64,000 bases of DNA from Rhyacophila brunnea (lineage: Eukaryota > Arthropoda > Insecta > Trichoptera > Rhyacophilidae), in assembly GCA_022495005.1 (NCBI GenBank), contig JAGYXB010001802.1, positions 124,001-188,000 of the forward strand, in the 5' to 3' direction. The position numbers and the translations under genes are program-made. Positions 22,058-36,098 of the stretch are shown here, piece by piece (positions within the stretch are counted from its first letter, which is position 1; each line of letters begins with the position of its first letter). Below the pieces are notes generated by a model, which had not been told where the DNA came from, searched no databases, and saw nothing but the letters and a program-made list of their open reading frames with translations.

Positions 22058-22185
22058 TCCACACTGGCAACTTCATTAAATTTTACGATATTTACCATAA
22101 TTGCTTAAGAAATTTTACGATAATCATCATAATTATCGTAAAATCTAACGAGGTTGCCAGCAACTTAACTTGTTGCCAGTGTGGA
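22058..22185. mobile_element. Foldback element, unit 2
   Basis: Copy of 10251-10378 with both inverted arms intact. Confidence 0.65.
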
Positions 22186-23105
22186 CCCGGCATTATATTA
22201 TAAATAAAAATTTAAAATTATAAATATTTATGATTTATGTCTTCGATAGCCCTGATGAAATATGAGTCGGATCGATTCATAGAGCAAATTTATTGACACA
22301 AACAACTTTGACACGACCTTTTTATATTAACTAGTAGACCAGATATTATGGACCACATGTTAAAAAATCATATTTTCAATTCTCAAGGCCAATTCTGTAG
22401 AACGTCCCCATATGTATAGTTTAATTACAAAAAAGGCATGATCCTATTAACTCAGTCACGAAATGACCCGGGAATCCAAAAGCACGAGCTGTAAGAACAT
22501 ACAATATTGTGTGATTTCTTAATCTTGATTTTTCATGGATTACGCAATGTTTATATGAATTTTAAAAACTAACCAACTCTATATTCAAATTGTATTATTA
22601 GTTCAATGAAAACAAATACGTATAGCGCCTGTACACGTGCATGGTATTACTGTCGGCAATAGTGCTTATTTTAAATTACCGTGACAATTACTATTTACAC
22701 GTAAAAGTGCTGACTGTCTCTCCAATCTCATTCTTCAAGAGCAAGCGAGACGCGATGTTGTCATTTTATACTACTATTTGACAGGACGTGTTGAAAATCG
22801 GTTAACGTCAAAATGAGTACTTCGTGCCATTATCGTTCTACTGCGCAGACGTAGATCTTACTTGCGCATAAAAAATCAGCATAATTCAGAAGCTTCTAAA
22901 CTTGTTTGATTCATGCACGCAATCTTGCTAACTGCAGAATAATACATTTTTCCCCATACATTGTCTTACTGTGCAAAGTAAATCCATGCACGTGTAAATG
23001 GGGTATTATGTCTGAGTAAGTTTAGTGTGCACTATTTATGTCGAATCTTAACAGACTACCTCCACCCTTCACCACTGGTAGGTACCTATAAAATACTTAT
23101 AATAC

Positions 23106-23258
23106 CTGATCTGTTAGCATAGGCTTAGATGATGAGTATTCTTCGATGTTATCAAACGATTTTTCATGTTTTATCAGACATGCATCTTTTGTCATTTCCT
23201 CTTTCCAATGTTGCCATTGCAAATCTGCAGATTTGATGTTGGGGCCTGCTGTAGTATT
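23106..23258 (-). CDS. Second exon of minus-strand zinc-finger gene B
   Basis: Copy of 11302-11454, open, same splice sites. Two amino-acid changes from unit 1 (Val to Ala in KSVD; Asp to His in IKDEK). Confidence 0.6.
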
Positions 23259-24154
23259 CTAAAAAAATAAACAATGAGTACGAAATAAAAACAAACAGTA
23301 TACAACAGAAAAACAGAAAAAATAGGTAGGTAAATAAATTAAAAATACAACCACATTGTATATATGTATATAAATAATAATGCTGTCCATATTATCAGAT
23401 ATTTGATAGGTACGACTTGATACTTAGGAGCCAGGTAACTCAGAAATAAAGGAAATGCCTAAAGTGTGTGTAAATACAAGCAAAACATCTCGAATGTGGA
23501 ATAATATGGGATAAACTTAAACACGTGTCAAGAATGCGTCATTCTAAGCTGTCCTTCGTTCTGACAACTTTACTGCTATCGTTTTATGCACTGACACTCA
23601 TTCAATAAATTTGATCTCAATGTTATGAGGCCATCAGTTTCTGTTACAACAGAAAACTGTGTTATACGGAACATACAAATTTCCAAACACAACTAAATTT
23701 TTGTATAAATACAGCAGGTACCTACTCCATTCGTCAAAAATAATTTCAAAAACGACCCGTAATTCACACATTTTAATGTAAAATACTATGCAAAACAATT
23801 AAAAATCATATATATATAACGCCCACGATGTTCTAGCGGCTTACGCGTTGACTTAACGTCGTGGGTCCCCATACATATTATTTTTCAATTTGTTTTTGAA
23901 TCAGAGTATGAATCTAACAGGTTTAACAAGTGGTTAAGATCCATTTCTCGTAAAAACAAAAATCTGTTAATAGAAACCTCCACTCTATGGAGGCCCATAT
24001 TATGATCTTCTTAGGATCGGACATGGTCAATATGTTTTCATGAAAACTAAACATGATGACAGAAGTAATCGAAATAGTTAGCAGACGGTATTGCGTGTTT
24101 TTTTCTATAAACAATCTTGTATCTGTGTCCTTAACTTGGCTCGACATTAAGCTA

Positions 24155-24513
24155 CTTTACAAGCTACAAGCCAACGAATTTACAATCTGCTTGTAAACTC
24201 GCCCAGTGTCATCATCGAACAAGCTAACAAGCAGATTGTAAACAATCTACCGAGAAAAGACGAAAGCCGGACTACTTTACACGCTACACGCTGGCGTGTG
24301 GACTGATATGCGTCTGCGCAGTAGAGCGATAGTGGCGACCTCTCGGTAAAAAAGCGAACTACTCAATACGTCCTGTCAAAATAGTACCAAAAATGACGGT
24401 TTCAACTCGCTAGCCTGTTGGCTTCTGAGCGAGTGGAAAGTTTTGTGTATCAATATCACAATCGCACTAGCTGACTCGCCCGCTTTTAAATTCGCCACAA
24501 GCAGCTTGTAAAG
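24155..24513. mobile_element. MITE-like element with TA flanks, unit 3
   Basis: Unit 3 counterpart of the element at 620-978, with both inverted ends intact. Confidence 0.45.
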
Positions 24514-24803
24514 TATCTCAATTTCATCGACGTTTTCCTACTGAGAAGCCCAGAAACAAATGGGTTTTTGTTTATTTCTGGGTTACAATAAATTTTGTTA
24601 TGTTTTATCTCAATTATCATCTCAATTAGAAGACCTCAATAGATAAATTCCGGCAACCGCCATCGTCTTATTTGGATGTCAAGGATAGCTTGAGCAAATG
24701 TATTATTTTGTATTGCGTAAACTGGTGTGGTATGCGTTCATTGCAATTTCAACGTTTAAAAATATCAATTACGAGGTTTCTAAATTTGTTTTCAATAACT
24801 TAC

Positions 24804-24975
24804 CTCAAACGTAGCTGTGTGAATGCCGTCAACGTTCTCTTGATTTAGGTACGAGTAAATAAACATGTCCAACGGGAGAGTCCGAACGCTTTATCGGCAC
24901 ATCAAACCAAGTTGGACCAGATCGCTGGACTCCTACAAGACATTCCTCGTCTTTTTCTTCTTCTTTTATGTCCAT
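24804..24975 (-). CDS. First exon of minus-strand zinc-finger gene B
   Basis: Copy of the 1269-1440 exon in unit 3, with the same start at 24866 and donor after 24804. It pairs with exons at 23258-23106 and 20852-18678. Confidence 0.4.
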
Positions 24976-25772
24976 ATTAACGTTTTATAACGATATATTA
25001 CTGTTATATTTACTTCATGTCTGCGTAACAGCTGACCAATAGCTGCAAGACAAATACGAGGCTCTGCCATTTTCAATCATAGAGCATATAAATAGAACAA
25101 GATCATAATATTATTTCATAAACAATAATATTTTATAAATGTATATTTTATTTAAATTAGGTATATTCGTATTTATTATATGAAGACGACATGCTTATTA
25201 ATTATATATTTATGTACAGAATACCCAAAGGACAGTTAAATAATTTTTAATTGATATTATTAATTTTTCAATAGTATTAAAACAAAATATAACATACCAT
25301 AAGGTTTGTAAAAAGCTTTGCCAAAAGCGGTATATGAATACAGATAAAACATACTTTTGTTAGTGATAAACACCTTATCTGTATATATTTGAATAAAAAA
25401 GTAAATGAATATAGTTAAATATATAAAATTAAATAGATTTTTTAGTACGACAGGCGTTAAAAACAAGAAAAACAAACATTAAAACGGACTGTTTTTATAG
25501 CTTTATTAAACTTTTCTATTGTAGATATTTGTTAGCAGAGACAATGTAGTCATGAGGTAATAATAAAAATATCGATGAATAAAAAAACTCATTAAAACAA
25601 TTTGATTTTACAAGACGTATATTATTTGAAATTTATTATAAAAACAATACCAAAATCAAAATCAACGTTTTTTTAATTAATAAAACTATTGTGTTTGTGG
25701 CAATGGCAACTTCCGACCACGGAAAAAATAACAATGTCAAAATGTTCGTAGGCGCTGAACAACATCAAAATT

Positions 25773-25922
25773 ATGTACATAAAACAGGAACCATTGGACA
25801 ATTACGATTGCGAGACGAAACAAAATATCCACAATACTTCGGAGTACGACAGAAATGTCGAAATTCCCATTCTCAACCGGTATGTGAAGGAAGAAGACGA
25901 ATATTTCATGCAGCAGTACGAA
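25773..25922 (+). CDS. First exon of plus-strand zinc-finger gene, unit 3
   Basis: Identical in coding content to 2238-2387. The finger exon follows at 27054. Confidence 0.4.
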
Positions 25923-26046
25923 GTAGAGTTTTGTTTTTATTTCACAGTTTTTGCTTTCCCCCTATATTTTACAATATTAAGCGACCTAGAATAGTTTCAA
26001 TTTACGCTACAATTAGAAATCAATTTATTCAATTTTAAATATTTCT

Positions 26047-26713
26047 AACTTCAGGTATTCTCTCAACATGTCCCGCCCGTCGTAGCCTTTGGGACTTACA
26101 GTATCGTATGATTGTTTGCTGTCCAATCAGCTCTTCCAACAACCCATGGTTCATTTTTATTCTGTAGTTCCCATTTTCTAACGTGGGTCCAAGGATTTTG
26201 CGGAGTATTTTGCGCTCGAAGACAGCTAATTTACTTTCCTCGTTTTGAGTTAAGCACCAAGTTTCACAGACATACGTGACCACCGTCCTTATAATTGTTT
26301 TATATAAAAGAAGTTTACTTCTTCGGCCTAGAATTTTCGACCCCACCAATTGCTTGCATGGCATGCCAGCATTTATTCCCGGAGATAAGGTGGATTTTTA
26401 TGACCTCTCCTGTCTTATTTTGGGTGTTTAGGCTGTTTCTATATTCTGCAGCGGTACCTGATCGCGTGTGCTGACCATATACTTAGTTTTTGACTGGTTT
26501 ATTTGCAGCCCGGCGTTTTTTGCTATTATTTTCATGGCGCCACCATAGTCGATCATCTTCTGTTTGGATTTGCTTGTAATTACTTTGTCGTCAGCATAAG
26601 CGCGTTGTACTATTATCTACCAAACATCTTATGTTGGTTTCACGAGCTATGGATTCCACCACAAGGTTAAATACCATAGTGGATAGTGCATGCCCTTGTC
26701 TCACACCTTAAAA
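26047..26713 (-). pseudogene. Non-LTR reverse-transcriptase fragment, unit 3
   Basis: Same fragment as 2512-3178. It shares one substitution near 26641 (gtttcacgag) with unit 4 only. Confidence 0.75.
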
Positions 26714-27053
26714 TCAATAAACAGTAGGTGGAGTGTCAGGTTGTATTCGTTATTTCGATTTTTACTTCCTATGATAAAATATTTCAAATGTTATGATACA
26801 TATGAAGATATTGTCATGTGTCTAGACTGAGCATTGGAGATAAAGAAAGGTAATCAACGCTATTTTATTTATTTCCCTTGGCACGCTGTGGGTGTGTATA
26901 CTTACTCGCAACTTTCACCATTTCGCTTTGCTGACATTCCATTGACAAATTTGACTAGTGCAGGGCTGGCTCTCGAGTCTCCGTTTGGTAATAATTTATA
27001 ATTAAATAATATGTCATCTCACCAACTGATACTTTCAATATTTTTCTTTTTAG

Positions 27054-27778
27054 TTTGCCGCTGGAAGCTCAGTAACTGCCAGCATTGCGAGACGCAAATC
27101 ATTGACGGAGAATACTGATGTACAAGATACTTGGGAGGACATACAGATTGACGAACAGGATAATATTAAGAAAGATGTCCGAGAATACATAGAAAGGTTT
27201 AGCGATATAAACGCCTGTTGGCTGCTAATCGTGATATTTCTCAATCGAATGTGGGAAACCCTGAACTATTAGAGGCTGTTATGAAATTAGAAAATAAATC
27301 GTTTTATAAAAATAATTTTGTGTGTATTATTTGTTTTGATTATTTCGGATCGTTCGACCTACTGAAGTTTCACAAATTATTACATGGAAAGACATCGACG
27401 AAAATAAGTCATTCAGGTGAAAAAAAGTTTAAATGCGATGTCTGCAATTACTCATGTGTACAGTGGCATGAAGAAACATAAAATAACTCATTCGGGAGAC
27501 AACCAATTTAAATGTGATGAATGTAATTACTCAACTGCGAGGTCAAGTGACATGAAAGTACATAAAATGACTCATTCTGGAGAAAGGCCATTTAAATGCG
27601 ATGTATGTAATTACTTATGTATACAGTCAAGTATCATGAAGAAACATAAAATGACTCATTCTGGAGAGAAGCCATTTAAATGTTATGAATGTAATCACTC
27701 AACTTCAAGGTCAAGTGCCATGAAAATACATAAAATGACTCATTCTGGAGACAAGCCATTGAAATGTGATGTAATGTG
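27054..27778 (+). pseudogene. Plus-strand C2H2 zinc-finger exon, unit 3
   Basis: As 3576-4290, with the same shared frameshifts. It has the longer Asp-Asn-Ile form and the KPLKCDVM ending. One substitution turns TCG into TTG at about 27218. Confidence 0.7.
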
Positions 27779-27985
27779 ATATATTCACTGAAGTTAATTT
27801 GGAAAAGAGGAAGAAGCTGTTCTCACGAATCCTTAGAACTTCCTGAGTTATATCCAACTGGGCGAGAGTTAACAAACGAAAAAATTAAAGATTTACTTTC
27901 ACTCCTACATTACATACCCCCGATTCATCACAACTTTTACAACAATTTAAAAAGCAACAATGCAGCTTTGGATGATGGTTTAGAA
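27776..27985 (+). pseudogene. Unidentified transposon-like C-terminal fragment, unit 3
   Basis: Identical fragment to 4298-4507, ending at the hAT 5' end. Missing from unit 4 because of the large deletion there. Confidence 0.4.
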
Positions 27986-30437
27986 CAGAGGTTCCCAACC
28001 CCGTGCCCGCGGAACGATTCGTATGTACTACCACTATTCGACAGAGACAGAATTTTCACGCTAGCCTGACACACGCAGAAAACCCGAAGTGAACGAACGC
28101 CACGAACTGAGCCGATGAACGCCGAAGCACGTGATAGTAGTCACGTGCTCGTACCGTCCCGATTGCTTCGGCGATCATCGGCTCAGTTCGGGTTTTCGGC
28201 GTGTACAAGGAGTGATGTGCAAATAGCATTCCGCGCCTGGAACCGCGTTGTTGTCATTGTGATTGCGATTGCTGCCCCGTTCGGGTCGCGACAGTTAGCT
28301 AGGAGACATCTTTGTCTGACGAAACACGAATTAGGAGTTTTGATATTCCTTCTATATAGTTCTAAAATGAGTGGACCGAGTAAAAGACAACGAACCTATA
28401 ATTTTAACACTGACTAGGAGGAATCATATTGTTTCTTTAATGTGAAAAATAAATGCGTCTGTTTGTTGTGTGGTAGTAGTATTGAAGTGCCGAAAAAACA
28501 TAATGTTGAACGACACTTTCAGACAATTCATGCCACTTTTGATGTGAATTATCCAGTTAAATCTGAAGTAAGAAAGAAAAAATTATGTCAACTAAAATCA
28601 AGTCTAACTGCACAACAGACTGTTTTCACTAGACATGTGGAAAATTCTAAAAAGGTCACCATTGCTTCTTTCAAAATTTCTCACATGCTCGCAAAAATGA
28701 AGAAACCTTTCGTTGATGGTGGGTTGTTTAAAAAACTATTTTTGACTGGTGCCGATTGTTTGTTTGATGGATTTTCTAACAAATGTGAGATTGTCTCAGC
28801 AATACAAGACTTACAGTTGTCAAATAACACCGTCACAAGAAGAATACATGCAATTTCAACAGACATATAAACTCAGGTAAAGACTGCCTTGGAAATATGT
28901 GACTGGTTCTCGCTACAATTTGACGAGTCAACAGATATATCAGACACCGCACAGTTAGCAGTTATGGTGAGAATGGTATTTAGTAACTTCACAGTAAAAG
29001 AGGATATGTTGCAAATATTACCTATGAAAGGACAGATATTCATAATACATTCAGAACATACGCCAAGTCAATAAATATTCCTTTGCGCAAGCTGTCTGCG
29101 ATAACCACCGATGGGGCACCAGCAATGGTAGGTAAAAACAAAGGATTTATTGCCCTCTGCACGAAGGACGAATCATTTTCAAACTTTATGTCCTACCACT
29201 GTATTATCCACCAGGAAGCTCTGTGTTGTAAAATATTGCCATTTGAACACGTTATGAAAATAGCTACAAAAATAATCAATTCTATTCGAGCAGCTCCTTT
29301 GCAACACCGACTTTTCAAAGCCCTGTTAGAAGATACTGAAGATAAAAAACATGACCTTATTCTGCATACTGAAGTACGTTGGCTCAGTAAAGGAAAGATT
29401 CTTACAAGATTTGTGAGTTCAATTGAAGAAATAAAAACATTTATAAACGATAAAAAGGAAAATTATGATGAACTAGCTGACTCTCGCTGGCTGATTGATT
29501 TGGGATTTCTCACAGACATCATGGAAAAATTGAATTCTTTAAATTTGGAGTTCCAGGGGAAAGACAAAAACATAGCTGAAATGATAAGCTCTGTAAAGTC
29601 ATTTAAAGCTAAATTGGATTTGTTGATATCACATCTGCAGATCAATTCTCTCGAGCATTTCCCATATATAAATAAAATGCTAGGTAACAATGAATTAAAC
29701 GGGTCATTATTTATTAAGCATCTTCAAGTGTTAAAAAACAATTTGAAGAGAGATTTTTGCAGTTTACAGATATCGAGCCAATTGTTTCCTTCTGTATCAA
29801 TCCTTTTACTTGCCAAATAAATGTAATGGAAATGGGCGCATGTATTGCAGAACTAGAGTTTTGGAGCTTAAGAATGATATTTTGCTTAAATCCTTAATAT
29901 CAGAGGACTTTTGGAATACAGTGGACAGAGAAAAGTTCCCATTTTTGAAAAAAGCGGCATATAAAATTGAATCATTTTTCGGTTCGACATATTTATGCGA
30001 TTCATTGTTTTCAAACATGAAATTAATAAAATCAATATATAGATCTCCACTCACTGATGAGCATCTTTATGATTGTTAGCTAACAGGATTATCGTCATAC
30101 TCTCCTAATTATGAGTTACTGGCCAATGATATGCAATGCCAAAGATCACATTGACATATTGATATTCTATTTTTTTATAAAATGTTTTCTTTGTATTTGT
30201 GTTTTTTGTTTACGTTTTGTAAATAAATTTCTCTGTGTGTATGCAATTTGAATAATAGTTTTATTATTTTGAAACATTTTTGTTTATTATTTATTAATAA
30301 ATTATGAATATAAGAAAATAAATTATGGGAAAATGAGTAGTTATGGAAGGAGTTTGTCAATTAAAAATAGGTGGTGCCCGCCACCCTACCGATATTTTAG
30401 AATGTGCTCTAGAGTACACAAAGGTTGGGAACCCCTG
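27986..30437 (+). mobile_element. hAT DNA transposon, unit 3 (fullest copy)
   Basis: Same insertion, 2452 bp, the only copy retaining the whole transposase region including both catalytic aspartates and the C-terminal dimerisation segment, though with stops and frameshifts. Confidence 0.9.
28367..30079 (+). pseudogene. ZBED-type hAT transposase, unit 3 (full length, inactivated)
   Basis: It holds all family landmarks in order: BED finger (CVCLLCGSS), DESTDISDTAQL (first Asp), TTDGAPAMVGKNKGF (second Asp), LHTEVRWLSKGK, and STYLCDSLFSNMKLIKS at the C-terminus. In this copy the usual catalytic Glu before SLF reads Asp. Premature stops lie at 28415 (TGG to TAG) and 28868 (CAA to TAA). There is a frameshift near 29030 and a 1-bp loss in an A run near 29735. 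These lesions are mostly private to this copy. Confidence 0.85.
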
Positions 30438-30684
30438 GCGTACACTATTTGAAAAACGCTACTGTAGAGCGTCACACTGCCTTTATCTTTAGCGATAGGT
30501 AGGGGGCACGTCAAAGATCCTAGCCTGGAGGCCCGCTTCAGGATGTGTGGGGCATGCCTACATTAATGCATTTCGTTTTGTCAATATGACTCAAATTATA
30601 CCTCTTCAAATTCATATGTTGCGAACATTTGAACTCGAAATGTCCACACTTATAAAGTTTTTAGTTTTTAAATTACAGGCTGTT

Positions 30685-32804
30685 CTACGTAAAAAAAATC
30701 ACATCATCTACATTTAAAGGGTTTTTCACGACTGTCATCTTACGACGAGTCATCCTATGCACTCTTAAACCTGCGGAAGAGGCGCATCGAAAATCACATA
30801 TGAGACACGTATATGGTTTTTCACCGCTATGAGTCTTTTTACGTATTTTTAACGAAGGAAAACTATTACACTTGTAACGACAGTCATCACAATTATACGG
30901 TTTTCTATCTAAGTGCTTCAATTTCTGTTGTTTTAAATCAATTTCTTTAGTAGACATGTAATCAAAATTGTCACATTGAAAGGGCATAATATCTCCTCCA
31001 TGAATAGCTAGTGTATCTTCAACACGTTCAATCTTACACAAGTAAATTCGCTTTTTTTACATTTCAAAACTTACAGCTCAATTCACGGCAATTACATCGT
31101 TTTTCAGCAAAATGAATTAATTTGTGAGCGTTTAAATTGCTAGTAGTACTTTTTAAATCACGTGCTGGACACTTGTAGGGTTTACTTTTTCATTACCATG
31201 CGTCAGTCTGTGTACCTTTAATAATGCATATATGGCACATTTAAAATCGCATTCGTTGCATTTATATGGCTTTTGACCCGAATGAGTTATTTTGTGCAGG
31301 TTCAACGAATACATGTTTGAACATCTGTAATCACACTGGTCACATTTAAACGGTTCTTCGTCATTGTGGGTCAATCTGTGCGACTTGAACTCTGTAGATT
31401 TAAAGCATTAAAATTCGCAGTCATCACATTTAAAATGCATCTCTTTTCCGTGTGAAACCTGATGAACCTCCAGCACACTAGCTTCCCTGCACTTAAAATC
31501 ACAATACGTACATTTCAACATGAACTGACTGCCGTGCGTCATTTTGTGCCTTTTCAGACTTGTAGATGTAGTACATTTAAAACTACACAAAGTACACTCA
31601 TAAGGTTTTTCACCGGTGTGTATCATTATATGAGAATTTAAATTGCTTAAACTCTTCGATTTAAAATCGCATAAAACGCACTTATACGGCGGCTTAGATC
31701 CGATATGCGTCATTTTGTGCAACTTCAAACTGGCCGGTAATTTGCAAGAAAATTGACATTCACTGCAACTATAGGGTTTGTCACTAGTATGCGTAATTTT
31801 GTGGAGTTTTAACGCAGCGAAATTCGCACAATTAAAATCACAAGTTTGACATCTATAAGATTTTACTTCGACGTGGCTCAACTTGTGGCGTTGAAGATAA
31901 AGTGGCTTGCTACACGCATAATCGCATTCATCGCACTGAAGCGCCTTTTCGCCGGTATGTGACATTTTGTGTTTTTTAAGACTACTATTATTAATACATC
32001 TGAAATCACATTCACCACATTTAATAGGTTTTTCACCCGAATGAACCATCATGTGTTGGCGTAACGAGGTAATATTCGTCGTTTTAAAATCGCATACGTC
32101 GCATTTGAACGGTTTTTTGCCGGAGTGTTTCATAGTGTGTCTGTTATAATTAGACAGACTTGTTGAAGCGTACTCACACAACGCGCACTTAAACGGCATA
32201 TCCGAGCCATGGGTCATCTTGTGCTCTTTCAAATTCGTCGCTTTCGTGCACCTCTATTCGCACACATCGCATTCGTAAGGTTTCTCCTTTGAATGCGCCA
32301 ATACGTGCGTTTTCAAGTTAAACGGTTTTCTACATCTATATTCACATAAGTTACACTTTAGAGGCTTCTCTTCGCTGTGGATTACTTTGTGACTTTTCAA
32401 ATAAGCCAAATTTTTGCATTTGTAGTCACATGCATCACACTTAAAAGGTTTTTTAATGTCTTGATGTGTCTCCATCGCGCCCGGCTGTTCTGTACAGTCA
32501 TTTGTGCCTTTAGTAATAATAATTTCGACTTCAGGCGTTTCTTTTTTAGATATCTTACTATGGGCACTCAACTCATTATCATCAACCGATATTTCTGAGG
32601 TTGCAATTTGTTCTTTTGCTTCACTTGCTTTCAGTGGATTTCCACTACAGCCAGGTACTGCGTATTGACTGTCATTCATATTCAGTTATTTAATTTTTTA
32701 TCACTTTGTCTTCGAATAAAATCTCATGGTTTGGCAATATTTCTTTTGTTTCGAGAGCATTCAATGAAGAACTGCTGACTTCTGTTTTAATAAATTAATG
32801 TTCT
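30685..32804 (-). pseudogene. Minus-strand poly-C2H2 zinc-finger exon, gene C (unit 3)
   Basis: Same exon as 6880-9046 with the shared TAG (32254-32256) and TAA (31408-31410), the acceptor-side 4-bp insertion and the acidic-region TAA. A private loss of about 56 bp near 31071, between two short 'aaac..tt' matches, removes most of one degenerate finger. Confidence 0.8.
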
Positions 32805-33539
32805 CTAAAACAAAAGATACATTTAATTAAACATCATTTGGAATAACTCCACAAACACAACTATCATACAAGTTATGAAGTGGAACAAAATCAACTGTTT
32901 GTAACACACTTAAGGGGGGCTGAAGAGCTCGACATTTCAATATAATTTAGTATAAGAAGGACCTCGGTGTCATAAGTACGTTAATTTAAATCGATCTTTT
33001 CGCGAAAATCACTAATCATCGTAGATTTTATTTCAAGAAACATTATTATTGTTATTGATATTGTCTGCCGCTGAACATTATTATTATTTTATAAACACCT
33101 GCAAGATGTACGCCGATCAGAAAACAGGGCTGTCAAAATAATATTATAAATTAATATTTTTTAAATGTTAATTTCATCATAGTTTTTAATCAAACCTGTG
33201 CAAGTACGTACTGATAACTTGGATGGATTTTGTAGCAAACATACTATTGATATATATATGGGTATATTATTATTATAACCCAATTCAAATTGAACATAGG
33301 TTGATACTCAAATACTATTATAGTATGTTTATGATTTCGAGAAAATAATACGATGGTATAATTAATCCATATCAATTAAGTATTTGAAAACATTACATTC
33401 GCACTTTGCAAGATAACATCAAAATGTGTATATACTTATCTAAATGACAAATGACATTCATGAGTGCGCACGGCTGAAAGCTTGGAAATGTGTTTTTTTC
33501 TATTTCAAAATCTTTTAATTGTGTATTTTTTTCTTAAAG

Positions 33540-33953
33540 ATTCAAGGCCAACTTCATATAACTAATAAAAAATACTGTTTATTTCTACGAATAAAAAAAG
33601 ACAGGAAAGAAAATGTGTACAAATCACGGCAATCAGAAAGGCCGGCAAATATGGCCGACAATGCGTGATACACAAAATTACAAACACATTCGAAGTTTGC
33701 CGCACACGTTCAGACCACGTGATATTTGTTTACGCAAAATCGTCGCTTTTTAAAGTGGCGAATTTGATTGCCAGATTTTACTGCGATGAATCAGTATGTT
33801 TCTGCTTGTTTTTTTTTTATTCGTAGGTTTGTTTACACTATGTACACCGAGAAATTTCTATTTATAAAATCGGAAATGATTTTTACAGAAGAGTTTTGGA
33901 ATATAATGCAACAAAAACTGGAAAAAATTCTATCATGGGTGTTGCCTTACTGA
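33540..33953 (+). pseudogene. YqaJ-like C-terminal exon with MITE, unit 3
   Basis: As 9782-10194, with the MITE at 33585-33826. Same variants as unit 2. Confidence 0.5.
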
Positions 33954-34009
33954 ATTAGTTAACCCCAGGTCCATGCCACCACGTGAACCACTGTGGATAT
34001 TCAGCCATT

Positions 34010-34137
34010 TCCACACTGGCAACTTCATTAAATTTTACGATATTTACCATAATTGCTTAAGAAATTTTACGATAATCATCATAATTATCGTAAAATCTAA
34101 CGAGGTTGCCAGCAACTTAACTTGTTGCCAGTGTGGA
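34010..34137. mobile_element. Foldback element, unit 3
   Basis: Copy of 10251-10378 with both inverted arms intact. Confidence 0.65.
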
Positions 34138-35057
34138 CCCGGCATTATATTATAAATAAAAATTTAAAATTATAAATATTTATGATTTATGTCTTCGATA
34201 GCCCTGATGAAATATGAGTCGGATCGATTCATAGAGCAAATTTATTGACACAAACAACTTTGACACGACCTTTTTATATTAACTAGTAGACCAGATATTA
34301 TGGACCACATGTTAAAAAATCATATTTTCAATTCTCAAGGCCAATTCTGTAGAACGTCCCCATATGTATAGTTTAATTACAAAAAAGGCATGATCCTATT
34401 AACTCAGTCACGAAATGACCCGGGAATCCAAAAGCACGAGCTGTAAGAACATACAATATTGTGTGATTTCTTAATCTTGATTTTTCATGGATTACGCAAT
34501 GTTTATATGAATTTTAAAAACTAACCAACTCTATATTCAAATTGTATTATTAGTTCAATGAAAACAAATACGTATAGCGCCTGTACACGTGCATGGTATT
34601 ACTGTCGGCAATAGTGCTTATTTTAAATTACCGTGACAATTACTATTTACACGTAAAAGTGCTGACTGTCTCTCCAATCTCATTCTTCAAGAGCAAGCGA
34701 GACGCGATGTTGTCATTTTATACTACTATTTGACAGGACGTGTTGAAAATCGGTTAACGTCAAAATGAGTACTTCGTGCCATTATCGTTCTACTGCGCAG
34801 ACGTAGATCTTACTTGCGCATAAAAAATCAGCATAATTCAGAAGCTTCTAAACTTGTTTGATTCATGCACGCAATCTTGCTAACTGCAGAATAATACATT
34901 TTTCCCCATACATTGTCTTACTGTGCAAAGTAAATCCATGCACGTGTAAATGGGGTATTATGTCTGAGTAAGTTTAGTGTGCACTATTTATGTCGAATCT
35001 TAACAGACTACCTCCACCCTTCACCACTGGTAGGTACCTATAAAATACTTATAATAC

Positions 35058-35210
35058 CTGATCTGTTAGCATAGGCTTAGATGATGAGTATTCTTCGATG
35101 TTATCAAACGATTTTTCATGTTTTATCAGACATGCATCTTTTGTCATTTCCTCTTTCCAATGTTGCCATTGCAAATCTGCAGATTTGATGTTGGGGCCTG
35201 CTGTAGTATT
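35058..35210 (-). CDS. Second exon of minus-strand zinc-finger gene C
   Basis: Copy of 11302-11454, identical to the unit 2 version, open with the same splice sites. Confidence 0.6.
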
Positions 35211-36098
35211 CTAAAAAAATAAACAATGAGTACGAAATAAAAACAAACAGTATACAACAGAAAAAATAGGTAGGTAAATAAATTAAAAATACAACCACAT
35301 TGTATATATGTATATAAATAATAATGCTGTCCATATTATCAAATATTTGATAGGTACGACTTGATACTTAGGAGCCAGGTAACTCAGAAATAAAGGAAAT
35401 GCCTAAAGTGTGTGTAATTACAAGCAAAACATCTCGAATGTGGAATAATATGGGATAAACTTAAACACGTGTCAAGAATGCGTCATTCTAAGCTGTCCTT
35501 CGTTCTGACAACTTTACTGCTATCGTTTTATGCACTGACACTCATTCAATAAATTTGATCTCAATGTTATGAGGCCATCAGTTTCTGTTACAACAGAAAA
35601 CTGTGTTATACGGAACATACAAATTTCCAAACACAACTAAATTTTTGTATAAATACAGCAGGTACCTACTCCATTCGTCAAAAATAATTTCAAAAACGAC
35701 CCGTAATTCACACATTTTAATGTAAAATACTATGCAAAACAATTAAAAATCATATATATATAACGCCCACGATGTTCTAGCGGCTTACGCGTTGACTTAA
35801 CGTCGTGGGTCCCCATACATATTATTTTTCAATTTGTTTTTGAATCAGAGTATGAATCTAACAGGTTTAACAAGTGGTTAAGATCCATTTCTCGTAAAAA
35901 CAAAAATCTGTTAATAGAAACCTCCACTCTATGGAGGCCCATATTATGATCTTCTTAGGATCGGACATGGTCAATATGTTTTCATGAAAACTAAACATGA
36001 TGACAGAAGTAATCGAAATAGTTAGCAGACGGTATTGCGTGTTTTTTTCTATAAACAATCTTGTATCTGTGTCCTTAACTTGGCTCGACATTAAGCTA

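Larger units (their letters stand above)
11732..23535. repeat. Tandem array unit 2
   Basis: Second copy, about 11.8 kb. Compared with unit 1, its hAT copy has a different internal deletion, and it has a 4-bp insertion just inside the minus-strand finger exon (shared with unit 3) and a private 1-bp deletion near 20118. Its right third is almost identical to that of unit 3, pointing to a recent exchange or conversion. Confidence 0.97.
23536..35479. repeat. Tandem array unit 3
   Basis: Third copy, about 11.9 kb, and the longest because its hAT element is the fullest. It lacks about 60 bp near 26863 (also missing in unit 4) and about 56 bp near 31071 (private). The left third resembles unit 4 (for example an 'atatatataac' run) and the right third resembles unit 2. 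Confidence 0.97.
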
